Positions 36,644-45,744 of a stretch of DNA of 64,000 bases are shown piece by piece. Position 1 is the first letter of the stretch. Each line of letters starts with the position of its first letter. The notes beneath the pieces are model-generated. The model saw only the letters and a program-made list of their open reading frames with translations, was not told where the DNA came from and did not search any database. A program made the position numbers and the translations under genes. The stretch comes from Qipengyuania aestuarii (GTDB lineage Bacteria > Pseudomonadota > Alphaproteobacteria > Sphingomonadales > Sphingomonadaceae), in the NCBI RefSeq assembly GCF_019711535.1, contig NZ_JAIGNP010000003.1, positions 372,001 to 436,000 on the forward strand, read 5' to 3'.

Positions 36644-36886
36644 ATGAAGAAAATCGCTCTCGTTGCAGCTCTTCCCGTTGTGCTGACCCTCGCTGCTTGC
36701 GGCGAAACCGCTGAAGAAACACCGGTTGAAGAAGAAACCACGGTTGTTGAAACCGCTCCTGTCGAAGCACCGATGGCTGACGACACTATGGCGACCGACG
36801 ACACCATGATGGCCGACGAAACCGCCGCTGACCCGATGACTGAAGAAGCTCCGGCCACCGACGAAGCCGCTCCGGCAGCAGAATAA
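36644..36886 (+). CDS. small acidic lipoprotein
   Basis: An 80-residue protein. It has a lipoprotein signal peptide (MKKIALVAALPVVLTLAAC, lipobox LAAC with Cys19) and then a short mature part made almost wholly of Glu, Asp, Thr, Ala, Met and Pro (EETPVEEETTVVE, and four Met-containing acidic turns such as DDTMATDDTMMADE). The mature region is strongly acidic and probably disordered. Function unknown. Two other genes in this window (37014–37265 and 58497–58769) encode proteins of the same kind. Confidence 0.75.
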   Translation: MKKIALVAALPVVLTLAACGETAEETPVEEETTVVETAPVEAPMADDTMATDDTMMADETAADPMTEEAPATDEAAPAAE

Positions 36887-36923
36887 TCTTCTCCGGCCGC
36901 CAGCGCGGCCCGATGGATTGACG

Positions 36924-36953
36924 AAAGGCCCGGTGTTCGCACCGGGCCTTTTT
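36924..36953 (+). terminator. terminator after first small lipoprotein gene
   Basis: AAAGGCCCGGTG (36924–36935), a TTCG tetraloop (36936–36939), then the exact complement CACCGGGCCTTT (36940–36951) running into further T residues. It is a perfect 12-bp stem. Confidence 0.95.
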
Positions 36954-37013
36954 CGTTGCGGAACGCTCGCCATTCGGGCCCGTTCTTGGAATAAGCCAAT
37001 TAGGAGAATTCAC

Positions 37014-37265
37014 ATGAAGCCCGCTCTTGCCCTCGCCCTGCCTCTTGCCCTCACCCTCGGTGCTTGCGGCGAACCGATCGACGGCTCAGACACGGCCGAT
37101 ATGCAGGGCGATGCGGTAACCGCTCCGTCGGGCGATGACGCCATCGATGGTGAAAATCCGGCCACCGACGGCATGCTGGAAACCGAAGTCGAAACCGATA
37201 CCGAGGCAACCGGCCCCGAACCGGTCGGCGACCCCATGATGGAACGCGACGAAACCGCGATGTAA
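37014..37265 (+). CDS. second small acidic lipoprotein
   Basis: An 83-residue protein with a lipoprotein signal (MKPALALALPLALTLGAC, Cys18) and a mature part dominated by Asp, Glu, Thr, Pro and Met (TATGPEPVGDPMMERDETAM at the C-terminus). It is the same style as the upstream lipoprotein, but with little direct identity. AGGAG at 37002–37006 sets the ATG at 37014. It has its own terminator, so it is not in the rplJ operon. Function unknown. Confidence 0.72.
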   Translation: MKPALALALPLALTLGACGEPIDGSDTADMQGDAVTAPSGDDAIDGENPATDGMLETEVETDTEATGPEPVGDPMMERDETAM

Positions 37266-37280
37266 GCCACTTCGTCCCAT

Positions 37281-37303
37281 GCGCCCGCACTTGACGCGGG
37301 CGC
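37281..37303 (+). terminator. hairpin downstream of second lipoprotein gene
   Basis: A perfect 8-bp stem, GCGCCCGC (37281–37288) with GCGGGCGC (37296–37303), 7-nt loop. It has no T-run and is followed 13 nt later by a second hairpin that does have one. Confidence 0.4.
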
Positions 37304-37316
37304 AGGAAGCTTTAAA

Positions 37317-37343
37317 GGCCCGCCCCGCACAGGCGGGTCTTTT
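37317..37343 (+). terminator. intrinsic terminator before the rplJ leader
   Basis: GGCCCGCC (37317–37324) pairs with GGCGGGTC (37332–37339), one G·U pair, loop of seven, followed by TTTT. It separates the lipoprotein transcript from the rplJ leader. Confidence 0.75.
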
Positions 37344-37361
37344 CGATTCTCGCCCGCGCAT

Positions 37362-37418
37362 CCGTCCGAGACAGCTGGTGACCGGGATCTGCCCGGTCTT
37401 AATTTCCGGCCTAGACGG
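37362..37418 (+). ncRNA. ribosomal protein L10 autoregulatory leader (rplJ leader)
   Basis: This element has the L10-leader layout as I know it. The outer stem is CCGTC (37362–37366) with GACGG (37414–37418). The conserved GAGACAGCTGGTG follows, then the stem ACCGGG-ATCTG-CCCGGT (37381–37397), then CTTAAT and CCGGCC. In other bacteria this mRNA structure binds the L10(L12)4 complex and represses translation of rplJ–rplL. It lies 173 nt upstream of rplJ, so the transcript must start upstream of about 37360. No convincing promoter was recognised. It accounts for most of the interest of the 325-bp gap 37266–37590. Confidence 0.82.
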
Positions 37419-37590
37419 GGACAGAGATTTTCCGGCGGTGTCCTGCATCGCCGTTCGCGCCAGTCTCCATGCACTATGGTGGCGCACTCCTTCCCCCTCA
37501 ACGGACTCGCCCGTGTCGCATTGCCGGCATGGACAAACGTAGCCGATCGTCCGGGAGCCATTCCGGTCGGTCATAGTGAAGGAGTATGGC

Positions 37591-38106
37591 ATGGATCGTT
37601 CGCAGAAAACCGACGCGGTCGCCCAGCTCAGCGAAGTCTTCAACCAGGCTGGCGTGGTCGTCGTGACCCGCAACCTGGGCCTTACGGTCGCCCAGTCGAC
37701 CGAATTGCGTACGAAGATGCGTGAAGCCGGTGCGTCCTACCAGGTTGCGAAGAACCGTCTCGCCAAGCTCGCCCTGAAGGACACCGACTACGAAGGAATC
37801 GATGAATTCCTGACTGGTCCGACCGCTCTCGGTTATTCCGAGGACCCGGTTGCCGCGGCCAAGGCCGTGGTGGAGTTCGCCAAGACCACCGACAAGATCG
37901 AAATCGTCGGCGGATCGATGGGCGCGCAGAAGCTCGACGAAGCAGGTGTGAGGTCGCTGGCCTCGATGCCGAGCCTCGACGAACTTCGCGGCACGATCGT
38001 GGGCCTCCTCAATGCGCCGGCAACCAAGGTTGTCCGGACCATCAAGGAACCCACTTCGATGCTCGCACGCGTGGTTGGCGCCTATGGCGCCAAGGAAGCC
38101 GCGTAA
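37591..38106 (+). CDS. rplJ: 50S ribosomal protein L10
   Basis: A 171-residue L10 (P0 equivalent) that anchors the L7/L12 stalk. It begins MDRSQKTDAVAQLSEVFNQAGVVVVTRNLG and contains the conserved YQVAKNRLAKLAL RNA-binding stretch and the C-terminal L12-binding helix (MLARVVGAYGAKE). Start ATG 37591 has GAAGGAG 7 bp upstream; an in-frame start five codons earlier overlaps that site and is unlikely. It is the first gene of a two-gene rplJ–rplL operon. The usual partners rplK and rplA are not in the window and rpoBC face the other way. Confidence 0.97.
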   Translation: MDRSQKTDAVAQLSEVFNQAGVVVVTRNLGLTVAQSTELRTKMREAGASYQVAKNRLAKLALKDTDYEGIDEFLTGPTALGYSEDPVAAAKAVVEFAKTTDKIEIVGGSMGAQKLDEAGVRSLASMPSLDELRGTIVGLLNAPATKVVRTIKEPTSMLARVVGAYGAKEAA

Positions 38107-38190
38107 GAGCAGGTTCGAGCACAGAACACCTATTCATCGGGGCATTTTTCCAACCCACGCCCCGGCCACATATTATTGGAGTGAAACATC

Positions 38191-38565
38191 ATGGCTGATA
38201 TCGCCAAGCTTGTTGAAGAACTGTCGAAGCTGACCGTCATGGAAGCCGCCGAGCTTGCCAAGGCACTGGAAGAAGAGTGGGGCGTTAGCGCCGCTGCTGC
38301 TGTTGCCGTTGCTGGCCCCGCCGCTGGCGGCGCTGCTGAAGCTGCTGAAGAAAAGGACGAATTCGACGTCGTTCTCACCGGCGACGGTGGCAAGAAGATC
38401 CAGGTCATCAAGGAAGTCCGCGCCATCACCGGTCTCGGCCTCACCGAAGCCAAGGCTCTCGTCGAAGGCGCACCGAAGGCCCTCAAGGAAGGCGTCAACA
38501 AGGCTGAAGCCGAAGAAATCAAGGGCAAGATCGAAGCAGCCGGCGGTACCGTCGAACTCAAGTAA
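38191..38565 (+). CDS. rplL: 50S ribosomal protein L7/L12
   Basis: A 124-residue L7/L12. The N-terminal dimerisation helix ([27 protein letters not shown]) is followed by an Ala-rich hinge and a C-terminal domain ([43 protein letters not shown]) that binds translation factors. Length and all segments are standard. The 84-bp space after rplJ contains a CGGGGC/GCCCCG hairpin (38138–38164), possibly a translational or processing element. A strong terminator follows. Confidence 0.98.
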   Translation: MADIAKLVEELSKLTVMEAAELAKALEEEWGVSAAAAVAVAGPAAGGAAEAAEEKDEFDVVLTGDGGKKIQVIKEVRAITGLGLTEAKALVEGAPKALKEGVNKAEAEEIKGKIEAAGGTVELK

Positions 38566-38626
38566 GCCTTATTCCCGCTCCGGTGGGATATGCTTACGCT
38601 TCGATCTCTCCTCGAGAGATCAGACG

Positions 38627-38657
38627 AAGGGCGGTGCCGAAAGGCGCCGCCCTTTTT
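38627..38657 (+). terminator. rplL operon terminator
   Basis: AAGGGCGGTGCC (38627–38638), GAAA loop, GGCGCCGCCCTT (38643–38654) and further T residues: a 12-bp stem with a single G·U pair. An additional perfect 8-bp hairpin, GATCTCTC/GAGAGATC, lies just upstream (38603–38621). Confidence 0.95.
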
Positions 38658-38793
38658 CATTACGTGCTTGCATCTTTTAAGCGCTTACAACTATTGGCAC
38701 CCTACCCCAAAAGTATTAATCCTTATTTGCAGAACGTTCCTCGACAGGACCGTTCTTTGCCAGAACGCGGTCGTGCCACGAGAAGGAGGCATC

Positions 38794-39108
38794 ATGTATT
38801 TGTTCTTCCTTATCGCAGGATATCTCATCGCGACCTTCCTTGGAGCTGTTCTTTTCGTTCGTATCTTCCCGCGGTCCTTCTGCTCACAGATAATCGACCG
38901 ATACGTTCTGCTTTTCCCGCTTTTTCCGTTATTTGTCTTTATTGACGTGATGAGTCTTAGCGCGCGAGCCCTTGCCATCGCAGCCAACTGGCCGGTCTAC
39001 GCTTTCGACATCCTCACCGGACGGCCTCGTCGCCGGTCCAGGAAAAAAGCCTACACCTACTATTACCGGTATCGCAGAAGCTCGGACAAGCGCCGACGCG
39101 GCGATTAG
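38794..39108 (+). CDS. uncharacterised small membrane protein with basic Tyr/Arg tail
   Basis: A 104-residue protein. It has two hydrophobic stretches (MYLFFLIAGYLIATFLGAVLF, and LLFPLFPLFVFIDVMSL) and a highly basic C-terminal tail (RPRRRSRKKAYTYYYRYRR). The tail would face the cytoplasm. No family was recognised. A strong AGAAGGAGG precedes the ATG, which supports it as a real gene despite its size. The upstream region is slightly more AT-rich than average. It is convergent with the cytochrome c gene. Confidence 0.65.
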   Translation: MYLFFLIAGYLIATFLGAVLFVRIFPRSFCSQIIDRYVLLFPLFPLFVFIDVMSLSARALAIAANWPVYAFDILTGRPRRRSRKKAYTYYYRYRRSSDKRRRGD

Positions 39109-39125
39109 TCTACCGCACGCTGCAT

Positions 39126-39596
39126 TCAGTAACGCTGGATCAGGGCGATGACCTGCGCTCTGTCTGCAGGATCGCTCAGCCCGCGAAACCTCATCTTCGT
39201 TCCCGGCACCCGCTCGCTCGGGGAGGCGAGGAATGAATCGAGCGTCGCCGCATCCCACACCAGACCCGACCGCGACAGTTCGTCGGAATAGCGGTAACCT
39301 TTCCGGGTCGCCGCAGGACGGCCGTAAATACCGGCCAGCGACGGGCCGAGCCCGTGGACGCCAGGGGTCAGCGTGTGGCAGGCGGCGCATTTCATGAAGG
39401 TGCCCGCATCCTTGGGTAGGGGGGCATAGTCACGCGCCGCCCGGGCCTCCCCGTCAGCTCTGGTCGGAGAAACCACGACGAGCCTCGGGGGCACCGGGTT
39501 TTGATAGTATGCCGCGCTTTCATCCGGCTGCTCGCGAGCTGCACTGGTGCATCCTGCCAGAAAGAGAGTCGACAACACCCATAACGATCTGGCCAT
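39126..39596 (-). CDS. class I c-type cytochrome lipoprotein
   Basis: A 156-residue protein with a lipobox signal (MARSLWVLSTLFLAGC, Cys16), so it is likely membrane-anchored in the periplasm. It has one haem-binding motif C70-A-A-C73-H74. The GPSLAGIYGRPAATRKGYRYSDELSRSG segment is typical of mitochondrial-like cytochrome c, and the axial Met is in PGTKMRFRG near residue 135. It could serve as a soluble-type electron carrier or an anchored donor to an oxidase, but no terminal oxidase gene is in the window. Confidence 0.85.
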   Translation of the reverse strand: MARSLWVLSTLFLAGCTSAAREQPDESAAYYQNPVPPRLVVVSPTRADGEARAARDYAPLPKDAGTFMKCAACHTLTPGVHGLGPSLAGIYGRPAATRKGYRYSDELSRSGLVWDAATLDSFLASPSERVPGTKMRFRGLSDPADRAQVIALIQRY

Positions 39597-39613
39597 TTAT
39601 CCCCCCGAAAAAC

Positions 39614-40147
39614 CTAGAAACCGATATTTACCCGAACGCCCATCGTGTCGATGCCGGGATTCTGCTCGCTGTTGAACAGCCGCGCATTGCTGATGTGGAC
39701 CCAGCTCGCCTCGATCGAAAACCGGTCGGAGATATCGTAGCCAAGGGCGATTTCAGGTTCGAACAGAACCCGGCTGCCGAGATCGGTACGGATGCCGGTG
39801 GCGGGATCGACCCGCAACTCCGGCGCATCGTGCACGACAAGCCCCACGCCGGGGCGGAGGTAGACTTTGCCCATTTCCGCCTTCCAGCTCACGCCCGCGC
39901 CGACGAAGCTGGTATCGCCCGACAGGTTTACCGAGCCGAAGACATAGGGCTGCATCCCGCCCAGCGCGCCGATCTGGTCGAAGCGAAGACCGGCCTGGAC
40001 ATCTGTCCCGCCCTCGTTCGTGTCGAAGGTGAACGGCGTGTCGACCGCGTGGACATAGACGCCGCCATAGACTTCCTGCGCCATTGCGGCACCGGGCACG
40101 AAGCCGGCCAGCACGAGGATTGCCGAAAACGAACGGATAAAGCGCAT
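39614..40147 (-). CDS. PagL-like acyloxyacyl hydrolase (lipid A 3-O-deacylase family)
   Basis: A 177-residue outer-membrane beta-barrel protein with a signal peptide (MRFIRSFSAILVLAGFVPGAAMA). Its C-terminal half has the PagL pattern: EPEIALGYDISDRFSIEASWVHISNARLFNSEQNPGID, then a final aromatic residue (NIGF). The HISN element matches the His-Ser of the catalytic site in PagL. PagL relatives remove the 3-O acyl chain of lipid A; activity here is inferred. The gene is divergent in character from its neighbours and stands alone. Confidence 0.78.
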   Translation of the reverse strand: MRFIRSFSAILVLAGFVPGAAMAQEVYGGVYVHAVDTPFTFDTNEGGTDVQAGLRFDQIGALGGMQPYVFGSVNLSGDTSFVGAGVSWKAEMGKVYLRPGVGLVVHDAPELRVDPATGIRTDLGSRVLFEPEIALGYDISDRFSIEASWVHISNARLFNSEQNPGIDTMGVRVNIGF

Positions 40148-40207
40148 GGGAAATCATCCTGCAATGTCGTGGACGTTGCAAGCGATAGTAGGCCGGTTAG
40201 CTTTCGT

Positions 40208-40246
40208 GGGCCTGAAGCGCGCTCTTGTGACCGCGCGATCAGGCCC
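40208..40246. repeat. hairpin between the PilZ–XRE and PagL-like genes
   Basis: GGGCCTGA (40208–40215) and TCAGGCCC (40239–40246) form a perfect 8-bp stem extended by GC-rich pairing inside. No clear T-run follows on either strand, so its role (terminator or mRNA stabiliser) is open. Confidence 0.5.
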
Positions 40247-40251
40247 CGAAA

Positions 40252-40938
40252 TTATTCGTTGCCCCAGTTGATGTGGATATCGACGCTCACTTCATCCACG
40301 CCCGCCGCTTCGGCGATGCGCTTGCGACTGGCCCGCACGATATCCGCCAGCGAGCCCTGCTCTTCGTCGCCCTCCAGGCTGGCCACTTCTTCGCCCAGCC
40401 GCGGGGCGCCGTAGACCAGTTCGAGTTCGCCGACACCGAGCTGCTGGGCGAGAATACCCATGGTTTCGTGGCGCGGGCGAACCTGGTCGCCTTCCCACTT
40501 CCACAGCGTCGGCTTGCTGACGCCCACCTTCTGCGCCAGTTCGACCATCGTGAAGCCCGAGGCGGTGCGCAGGCGCTTGATCCGCGCGCCGAGGGTTTCG
40601 TGATCGACGCCGTAAGCCTCCCGGAACGGGCTGTGGAAACGGGCGGCATCGCGCACGCTGTCCAGCTCGTCTTGCGAGATCGGCGTATCGAAAGAGCAAC
40701 CGTATAGATCCTCCGCCGACCAGATAACCCGGGCACCGACCGCCCCGCTCTGCGGAAGAACGACTTGGATGGGATCGTTTTGCGAAATGTCCGAACTGGT
40801 CCTGACCAGCATCCCGCCAGTGGAAATATTCATGATTTCCGCATCGAACGCCCTGCCAGCCTGTCCAACACCTGTCCTCAACTGCAGCACGAGCCGCGGT
40901 TCACGCCGATCGAACATTCTTTTTGGCTGAGCCGTCAT
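40252..40938 (-). CDS. PilZ–XRE fusion regulator
   Basis: A 228-residue protein. The N-terminal PilZ domain has the RxxxR motif in DRREPR (residues 10–15) and the NISTGG element of the D/NxSxxG motif (residues 37–42); together these bind cyclic di-GMP in PilZ proteins. A Cro/C1-type helix-turn-helix follows at about residues 115–168 (LGARIKRLRTASGFTMVELAQKVGVSKPTLWKWEGDQVRPR). The last 55 residues contain a helical and mixed region. A c-di-GMP-controlled DNA-binding protein is the natural reading (inference). It could connect to the GGDEF–EAL protein of this window. Confidence 0.85.
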   Translation of the reverse strand: MTAQPKRMFDRREPRLVLQLRTGVGQAGRAFDAEIMNISTGGMLVRTSSDISQNDPIQVVLPQSGAVGARVIWSAEDLYGCSFDTPISQDELDSVRDAARFHSPFREAYGVDHETLGARIKRLRTASGFTMVELAQKVGVSKPTLWKWEGDQVRPRHETMGILAQQLGVGELELVYGAPRLGEEVASLEGDEEQGSLADIVRASRKRIAEAAGVDEVSVDIHINWGNE

Positions 40939-41149
40939 TAAATTGGAATTCCTTTGCTTGACCCGCCCATCGAATACTTCGTCTTTTTGAAGGAATGTGG
41001 AACGACTGTCTACGGGTAATCCCTAAGTAAGCATATTGTAATAAACTCATCTATTCCCGCTGGCAAGGCTGGCCCCCAACAAGCCATTTGAGGTTTCGGG
41101 CAAACCCTTCTATCCGGCCCTCCGCTCCGCCTGCGCGGGGCCTGCCGAA

Positions 41150-42553
41150 ATGACAGACATCCCTGCCCCCATGCCCCTGCCCGACCGCAGCGATGGCTGG
41201 CGCGACGAACTTCGCGCGACATTCCGGCTGAGCTGGCCGCTGGCGGCTGCCAATCTGCTTCAGATGCTGACCTATGCCGTGGACGTGATCTTCATCGCCC
41301 GGCTTGGGGAAAGCCAGCTGGCCGCCTCCGCGCTGGCGATCGCGCTGTTCGGGCTGGTGATGTGGGCGCTGTCTGGCCTGACCGGGGCCGTGGCGCCGGT
41401 GGCAGCCGCCGAACTGGGCGAGCGTGCGCCTGCCCTGCGCCCGGTGCGCCGTTCGGTGCGCATGGCGCTATGGCTCGCGCTGGCATCGGGCATCGGGGGG
41501 ATCGGGCTTTGCCTCCTGCTCGGCCCGCTGATGCGCGCCACAGCGCAAGAGGCGGAGATCACCGCCATGGCGCTCGAATACAACACCGTTCTTGTCCTCT
41601 CGCTGGTGCCGATGCTGTTCTGCAACGTGCTGCGGAATTTCGTCTCCACGCTGGACCGCCCGATCCTGGCCACTGCGATCACGGCGGGCGGCATCTTCGT
41701 CAATGCGGCGGCGAACTACAGCTTCATCTTCGGCAATTTCGGCGCGCCCGAACTGGGCCTGCGCGGCGCGGCAGTGGCAACGATCATCACCACGCTGACG
41801 ACGCTGGCCGCCTATGTCCTCGTCATCCGGCTCGACCCGCGGCTCCACCGCTATCGCATCTTCGGCCGCTGGTGGTCGCCCGACTGGCCGCGGTTCTGGC
41901 ACATCGCGCGCATCGGCACGCCCATCGCGCTGACCATCACGGCGGAGGCCGGCATCTTCGGCGCGGCGGCGTTCCTGATGGGCAATATCGGTGCCAGCCA
42001 GCTGGCCGCACACACGGTCGCACTGCAGATCGCCGCGCTCGCCTTCCAGGTCCCCTTCGGCGTGGGCCAGGCAGCCACCATCCGGGTCGGCTATTTCTAC
42101 GGCTCGCGCAATCGCGACGGGATGAAGCGCGCAGGCTGGACCGCGATTGCGGTAGGCACCGGCTTCATGGCGCTGACGGCGATTGCCATGATCGCGATCC
42201 CCAAGCCGCTGCTGGCGATCTATATCGATCCTTGGGATCCCAAGAACGCCGTGCTGGTCGGCTTCGCGCTCAAATATATCGTCATCGCCGCCGCCTTCCA
42301 GCTGGTCGACGGGATGCAGGCCGTCGCGGCCGGGGCGCTGCGCGGATTGCAGGATACGCGCGTGCCGATGTGGATGGCCGCTTTCGCCTATTGGGTGCCG
42401 GGCATCGGCATGTCGCTCTGGCTTGGCTTCTACACCAGCCTCGAAGGCGTCGGCGTGTGGATCGGGCTGGCGACCGGCCTCTCGGTCGCCGCCCTGCTGC
42501 TGACGTGGCGGTGGGCGCTGCGCGACCGGCTCGGCCTCACGACGCGCCCCTGA
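41150..42553 (+). CDS. MATE family efflux transporter
   Basis: A 467-residue integral membrane protein with 12 predicted helices and typical MATE/NorM segments (LSWPLAAANLLQMLTYAVDVIFIARLGESQLAASALA at the N-terminus, GIGMSLWLGF near the end). These antiporters export cationic drugs or metabolites using Na+ or H+. The 211-bp upstream region to the PilZ–XRE gene (divergent) contains no clear regulatory motif. The ATG at 41150 has a weak ribosome-binding sequence; Met8 (MPLPDRSDGW) is an alternative start. Confidence 0.92.
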   Translation: MTDIPAPMPLPDRSDGWRDELRATFRLSWPLAAANLLQMLTYAVDVIFIARLGESQLAASALAIALFGLVMWALSGLTGAVAPVAAAELGERAPALRPVRRSVRMALWLALASGIGGIGLCLLLGPLMRATAQEAEITAMALEYNTVLVLSLVPMLFCNVLRNFVSTLDRPILATAITAGGIFVNAAANYSFIFGNFGAPELGLRGAAVATIITTLTTLAAYVLVIRLDPRLHRYRIFGRWWSPDWPRFWHIARIGTPIALTITAEAGIFGAAAFLMGNIGASQLAAHTVALQIAALAFQVPFGVGQAATIRVGYFYGSRNRDGMKRAGWTAIAVGTGFMALTAIAMIAIPKPLLAIYIDPWDPKNAVLVGFALKYIVIAAAFQLVDGMQAVAAGALRGLQDTRVPMWMAAFAYWVPGIGMSLWLGFYTSLEGVGVWIGLATGLSVAALLLTWRWALRDRLGLTTRP

Positions 42554-42580
42554 CGTATCCGGGTCTGAGCAAGCGCCGCT

Positions 42581-43414
42581 TCAGGCGGCGCGCTGGGTAA
42601 CCTCGCGCTGCGGGAAGGGGATAGAGATGCCGACATCGTCGAAGCGCGCCTTGACCTTTTCGGTCAGGTCCCAACCCACGGCCACGTAATCGCCCGTGGT
42701 GCACCAGACGCGCAGCCCGATGCCGACCGAACTGTCGTCCAGCGAGGCGACGAAGGCCACCGGCTCGGGATCGGCCAGCACGCGCTCGTCCGCCGCGGCC
42801 ATCGCCAGCAGTTCGTTGCGCGCCTGCTCCATGCTGTCGTTATAGCCGATGCCCACGATCAGCTCGAACCGGCGGATCGGATGGCGATGGAAATTGACGA
42901 TCGCCTGGTTCCATAATTCGGAATTGGGGACCATCACGAACAGCCCGTCGAACTGCTTCAATTCGGTGGTGAACAGCCCGATCTGCTGGACCGTGCCGGT
43001 CACCGAACCGGCCGAAATCGCCTCGCCCACCTTGAAGGGGCGCTGGACCAGGATCATCACGCCCGATGCCACATTGCTGAGCGTGCCCTGCAGCGCCAAC
43101 CCCACGGCCAGCGCCATGCCGCCCAGCGCGGCGAGGATGCTGGTGGTCTCCACCCCGAACTGGGTCAGCACGGTCACGATGACCAGCGCCCACAGCGCAT
43201 ATTTGACGAGGTTGGACAGGAACTGCGCCACGGTGGGATCGAAACGCGGCGAGCGGGTCAGCGCGCGTTCAACCCAGCTCGACAGGATCTTGGCCGCCAG
43301 CAGGCCGATGATCAGCACGGCGAAGGCGCCGGCAATCTCCATCATGTGCAGCTGCAGCCACACCAGCACCTGTTCGGGAATGGTCAGGGCCGAAACGGTC
43401 TTGTCGGTCTTCAT
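42581..43414 (-). CDS. small-conductance mechanosensitive channel (MscS family)
   Basis: A 277-residue MscS-type channel. It has three transmembrane helices; the pore-lining third helix AALGGMALAVGLALQGTLSNVASGVMILVQRPFKVGE has the characteristic Gly/Ala pattern. The beta domain (IGLFTTELKQFDGLFVMVPNSELW) and the C-terminal vestibule (…GISIPFPQREV) are typical. Start ATG 43414 has GGAG at proper spacing; the frame is open to 43600 but that part overlaps the groES promoter. It acts as a pressure-relief valve under hypoosmotic shock. A second MscS gene lies at the window end. Confidence 0.93.
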   Translation of the reverse strand: MKTDKTVSALTIPEQVLVWLQLHMMEIAGAFAVLIIGLLAAKILSSWVERALTRSPRFDPTVAQFLSNLVKYALWALVIVTVLTQFGVETTSILAALGGMALAVGLALQGTLSNVASGVMILVQRPFKVGEAISAGSVTGTVQQIGLFTTELKQFDGLFVMVPNSELWNQAIVNFHRHPIRRFELIVGIGYNDSMEQARNELLAMAAADERVLADPEPVAFVASLDDSSVGIGLRVWCTTGDYVAVGWDLTEKVKARFDDVGISIPFPQREVTQRAA

Positions 43415-43573
43415 CAATACGCTCCAGAAAGTCGTCGCCACTGGCGGATTTGCGCGGCCCGATAGCCAATTTGCCTCGCTCTGGCCAGCCCGCGCCACGG
43501 CCCATCCGATCGGACGAATTTTTTTCGCTTCGGCCCGTTGACTCAATCCGCGCTCGATCCCAAATGCGCCGTG

Positions 43574-43600
43574 CTGGCACTCCAGACCAGTGAGTGCCAA
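43574..43600 (+). promoter_or_regulatory. CIRCE element upstream of groES
   Basis: CTGGCACTC (43574–43582), 9-nt spacer, GAGTGCCAA (43592–43600): the CIRCE operator bound by HrcA, with 8 of 9 pairs matching. It ends 36 bp before the groES start. TTGACT at 43538–43543 is a plausible -35 box. Heat-shock control through HrcA is therefore expected (established for CIRCE); a possible additional RpoH promoter was not confirmed. Confidence 0.92.
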
Positions 43601-43636
43601 CCATCATTTTCACTCTCGAATAGAAAGGTCATCACT

Positions 43637-43924
43637 ATGGCATTTCGTCCGCTTCACGACCGCGTGCTCGTTCGCCGCATCGAAGCCGAAGAAAAGACCG
43701 CTGGCGGTATCATCATTCCCGACAGCGCCAAGGAAAAGCCCAGCGAAGGCGAAATCGTCGCTGTTGGCGCCGGCGCCAAGGCCGAAGACGGCACCGTCAC
43801 CCCGCTCGATGTGAAGGCTGGCGATCGCGTATTGTTCGGCAAGTGGTCGGGCACCGAGATCAAGCTCGATGGCGAAGACCTTCTCATCATGAAGGAAAGC
43901 GACATCATGGGGATCATGGGCTGA
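43637..43924 (+). CDS. groES: co-chaperonin GroES
   Basis: The 95-residue co-chaperonin lid. It has [38 protein letters not shown], with the mobile-loop TAGGIIIPD, and ends [14 protein letters not shown]. Start ATG 43637 has AAAGG 8 bp upstream; an in-frame open stretch to 43538 includes the CIRCE and is not coding. It is followed by groEL after an 85-bp gap. Confidence 0.98.
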   Translation: MAFRPLHDRVLVRRIEAEEKTAGGIIIPDSAKEKPSEGEIVAVGAGAKAEDGTVTPLDVKAGDRVLFGKWSGTEIKLDGEDLLIMKESDIMGIMG

Positions 43925-43976
43925 ACTGGATTTAACCCCCAGGACACTGTCAACTGTGTCAACTTCAGTCATCTGA

Positions 43977-45659
<1,683 letters not shown>

Positions 45660-45690
45660 GCCCACCGACCAGCCGACAGGCACAATAAAG

Positions 45691-45724
45691 AAGCCCGGCG
45701 GGAGCGATCCTGCCGGGCTTTTTA
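45691..45724 (+). terminator. groESL terminator
   Basis: AAGCCCGGC-GGGA-GCGA-TCCT-GCCGGGCTT (45691–45720) followed by T residues: a 13-bp stem with one G·U pair and a GCGA (GNRA-type) tetraloop. Confidence 0.93.
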
Positions 45725-45744
45725 TTTGTTCCGGATCCCGCCGC

